A stretch of 64,000 nucleotides of DNA from Burkholderia cepacia (GTDB lineage: Bacteria; Pseudomonadota; Gammaproteobacteria; Burkholderiales; Burkholderiaceae), in assembly GCF_029962485.1 (NCBI RefSeq), contig NZ_CP073637.1:2170001-2234000 (forward strand). Reading direction: 5' to 3'. Below are positions 63,717-64,000 of the stretch, one piece after another. Numbering within the stretch: the first letter of the stretch is position 1; each line of letters starts with the position of its first letter. The notes below the pieces were generated by a model, which was given only the letters and a program-made list of their open reading frames with translations, did not search any database and had not been told where the DNA came from. The position numbers were made by a program, and so were the translations under genes.

Positions 63717-63810
63717 TTTGGCCTCCAGAAAAACGCCCCCGATACTCACTATATTCGCTGCCGCGAGCGGAGGCGACCGGCACGCCCGGATCGGCACGTT
63801 GCGTACCGAC

Positions 63811-63843
63811 AAAAAAAACACCCCGGTGCGTACCGGGGTGTTT
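63811..63843 (-). terminator. Terminator of the gene entering at the right edge
   Basis: AAACACCCCGGT pairs with ACCGGGGTGTTT around a 4-base loop. On the minus strand it is followed by a run of eight T. Confidence 0.9.
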
Positions 63844-63920
63844 ATAACACGAACCTTGCATTTTGCCTTCAACGAAAGCGTGGCGGCACCGCGCTTTCGC
63901 CGAAGCGGCATCACCGACCG

Positions 63921-64000
63921 TTACTTCCGGTTGGCGGCGAGTGCCTGCCACGTATCGATGATCGTGTCGGGGTTCAGCGAAATCGACACGATGCCTTCGT
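63921..64000 (-). CDS. ppsA: C-terminal end of probable phosphoenolpyruvate synthase (partial)
   Basis: Only the last 26 codons of a leftward gene are in the window. They read EGIVSISLNPDTIIDTWQAL and end ANRK before TAA. The segment matches the end of the phosphoenolpyruvate synthase C-terminal barrel, where the sequence EGI(x)SISLNPD follows the catalytic region. The rest lies beyond the window, so identity rests on a short stretch. It is followed by a strong terminator. Confidence 0.65.
   Translation of the reverse strand, partial: EGIVSISLNPDTIIDTWQALAANRK

Overview
The window is about 64 kb of high-GC DNA with strong G/C third-position bias. Gene content and order (guaB-guaA, ratA-rnfH divergent from smpB, ispDF divergent from mfd, ompR-envZ, ahpC-ahpD, a full urate pathway, many LysR/GntR regulators) fit a betaproteobacterial chromosome of the Burkholderia type, probably the B. 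cepacia complex. That assignment rests on recognised protein families and gene order, not on a database search. Coding density is high. I see no IS element, prophage, integrase or CRISPR array. The only RNA gene found is a tRNA-Leu(UAG).

Layout. 0-5 kb: end of a membrane protein, tRNA-Leu, a squalene/phytoene-synthase-like protein with eroded catalytic motifs, and a DUF1501/DUF1800 pair with a small periplasmic protein. 5-9.8 kb: ompR-envZ, ahpC-ahpD, ispD-ispF. 9.8-24 kb: housekeeping and envelope genes (mfd, acetylornithine deacetylase, threonine-dehydratase-like enzyme, DUF3574 lipoprotein, class A PBP, PspA with a TPR membrane protein, mscL, a hypothetical, a beta-hydroxyacid dehydrogenase, dodecin). 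24-39.3 kb: a purine-salvage and urate-degradation region. LysR, 8-oxoguanine deaminase, 5-hydroxyisourate hydrolase and urate hydroxylase PuuD stand on one side. A GntR regulator and a six-gene operon (NCS1 transporter, racemase, PuuE, UraD, allantoicase, ureidoglycolate lyase) stand on the other. Together they predict 8-oxoguanine/urate to glyoxylate plus two urea. Between them sits a block of ACT, LysR, class IV aminotransferase, RidA and LysR genes.

39.5-49.4 kb: LD-carboxypeptidase, a DUF1992-tadA pair, then the least explained cluster. It has an MFS carrier divergent from a tight operon GntR/UTRA - fumarate-reductase/AprA-like flavoprotein - two-cluster ferredoxin - HEAT-repeat protein - DUF971 protein, followed by a beta-hydroxyacid dehydrogenase, a NUDIX hydrolase and a GNAT acetyltransferase. 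A perfect-arm CTTGT-N4-ACAAG site lies just before the GntR start. This is my best candidate for an undescribed system: a flavin/Fe-S redox pathway for an unidentified acid.

49.4-64 kb: TetR and DJ-1/PfpI genes sharing a palindromic operator, an epsilon-like exonuclease, the guaB - membrane protein - guaA operon, a DUF899-DUF2182 pair divergent from an HTH regulator and beta-propeller pair, a DMT exporter, rnfH-ratA / smpB, qmcA-nfeD, and the 3' end of a gene that looks like phosphoenolpyruvate synthase.

Regulatory DNA is informative here. Many local regulators have a symmetric site in front of their own gene, and most intergenic gaps between convergent units carry a recognisable Rho-independent terminator.
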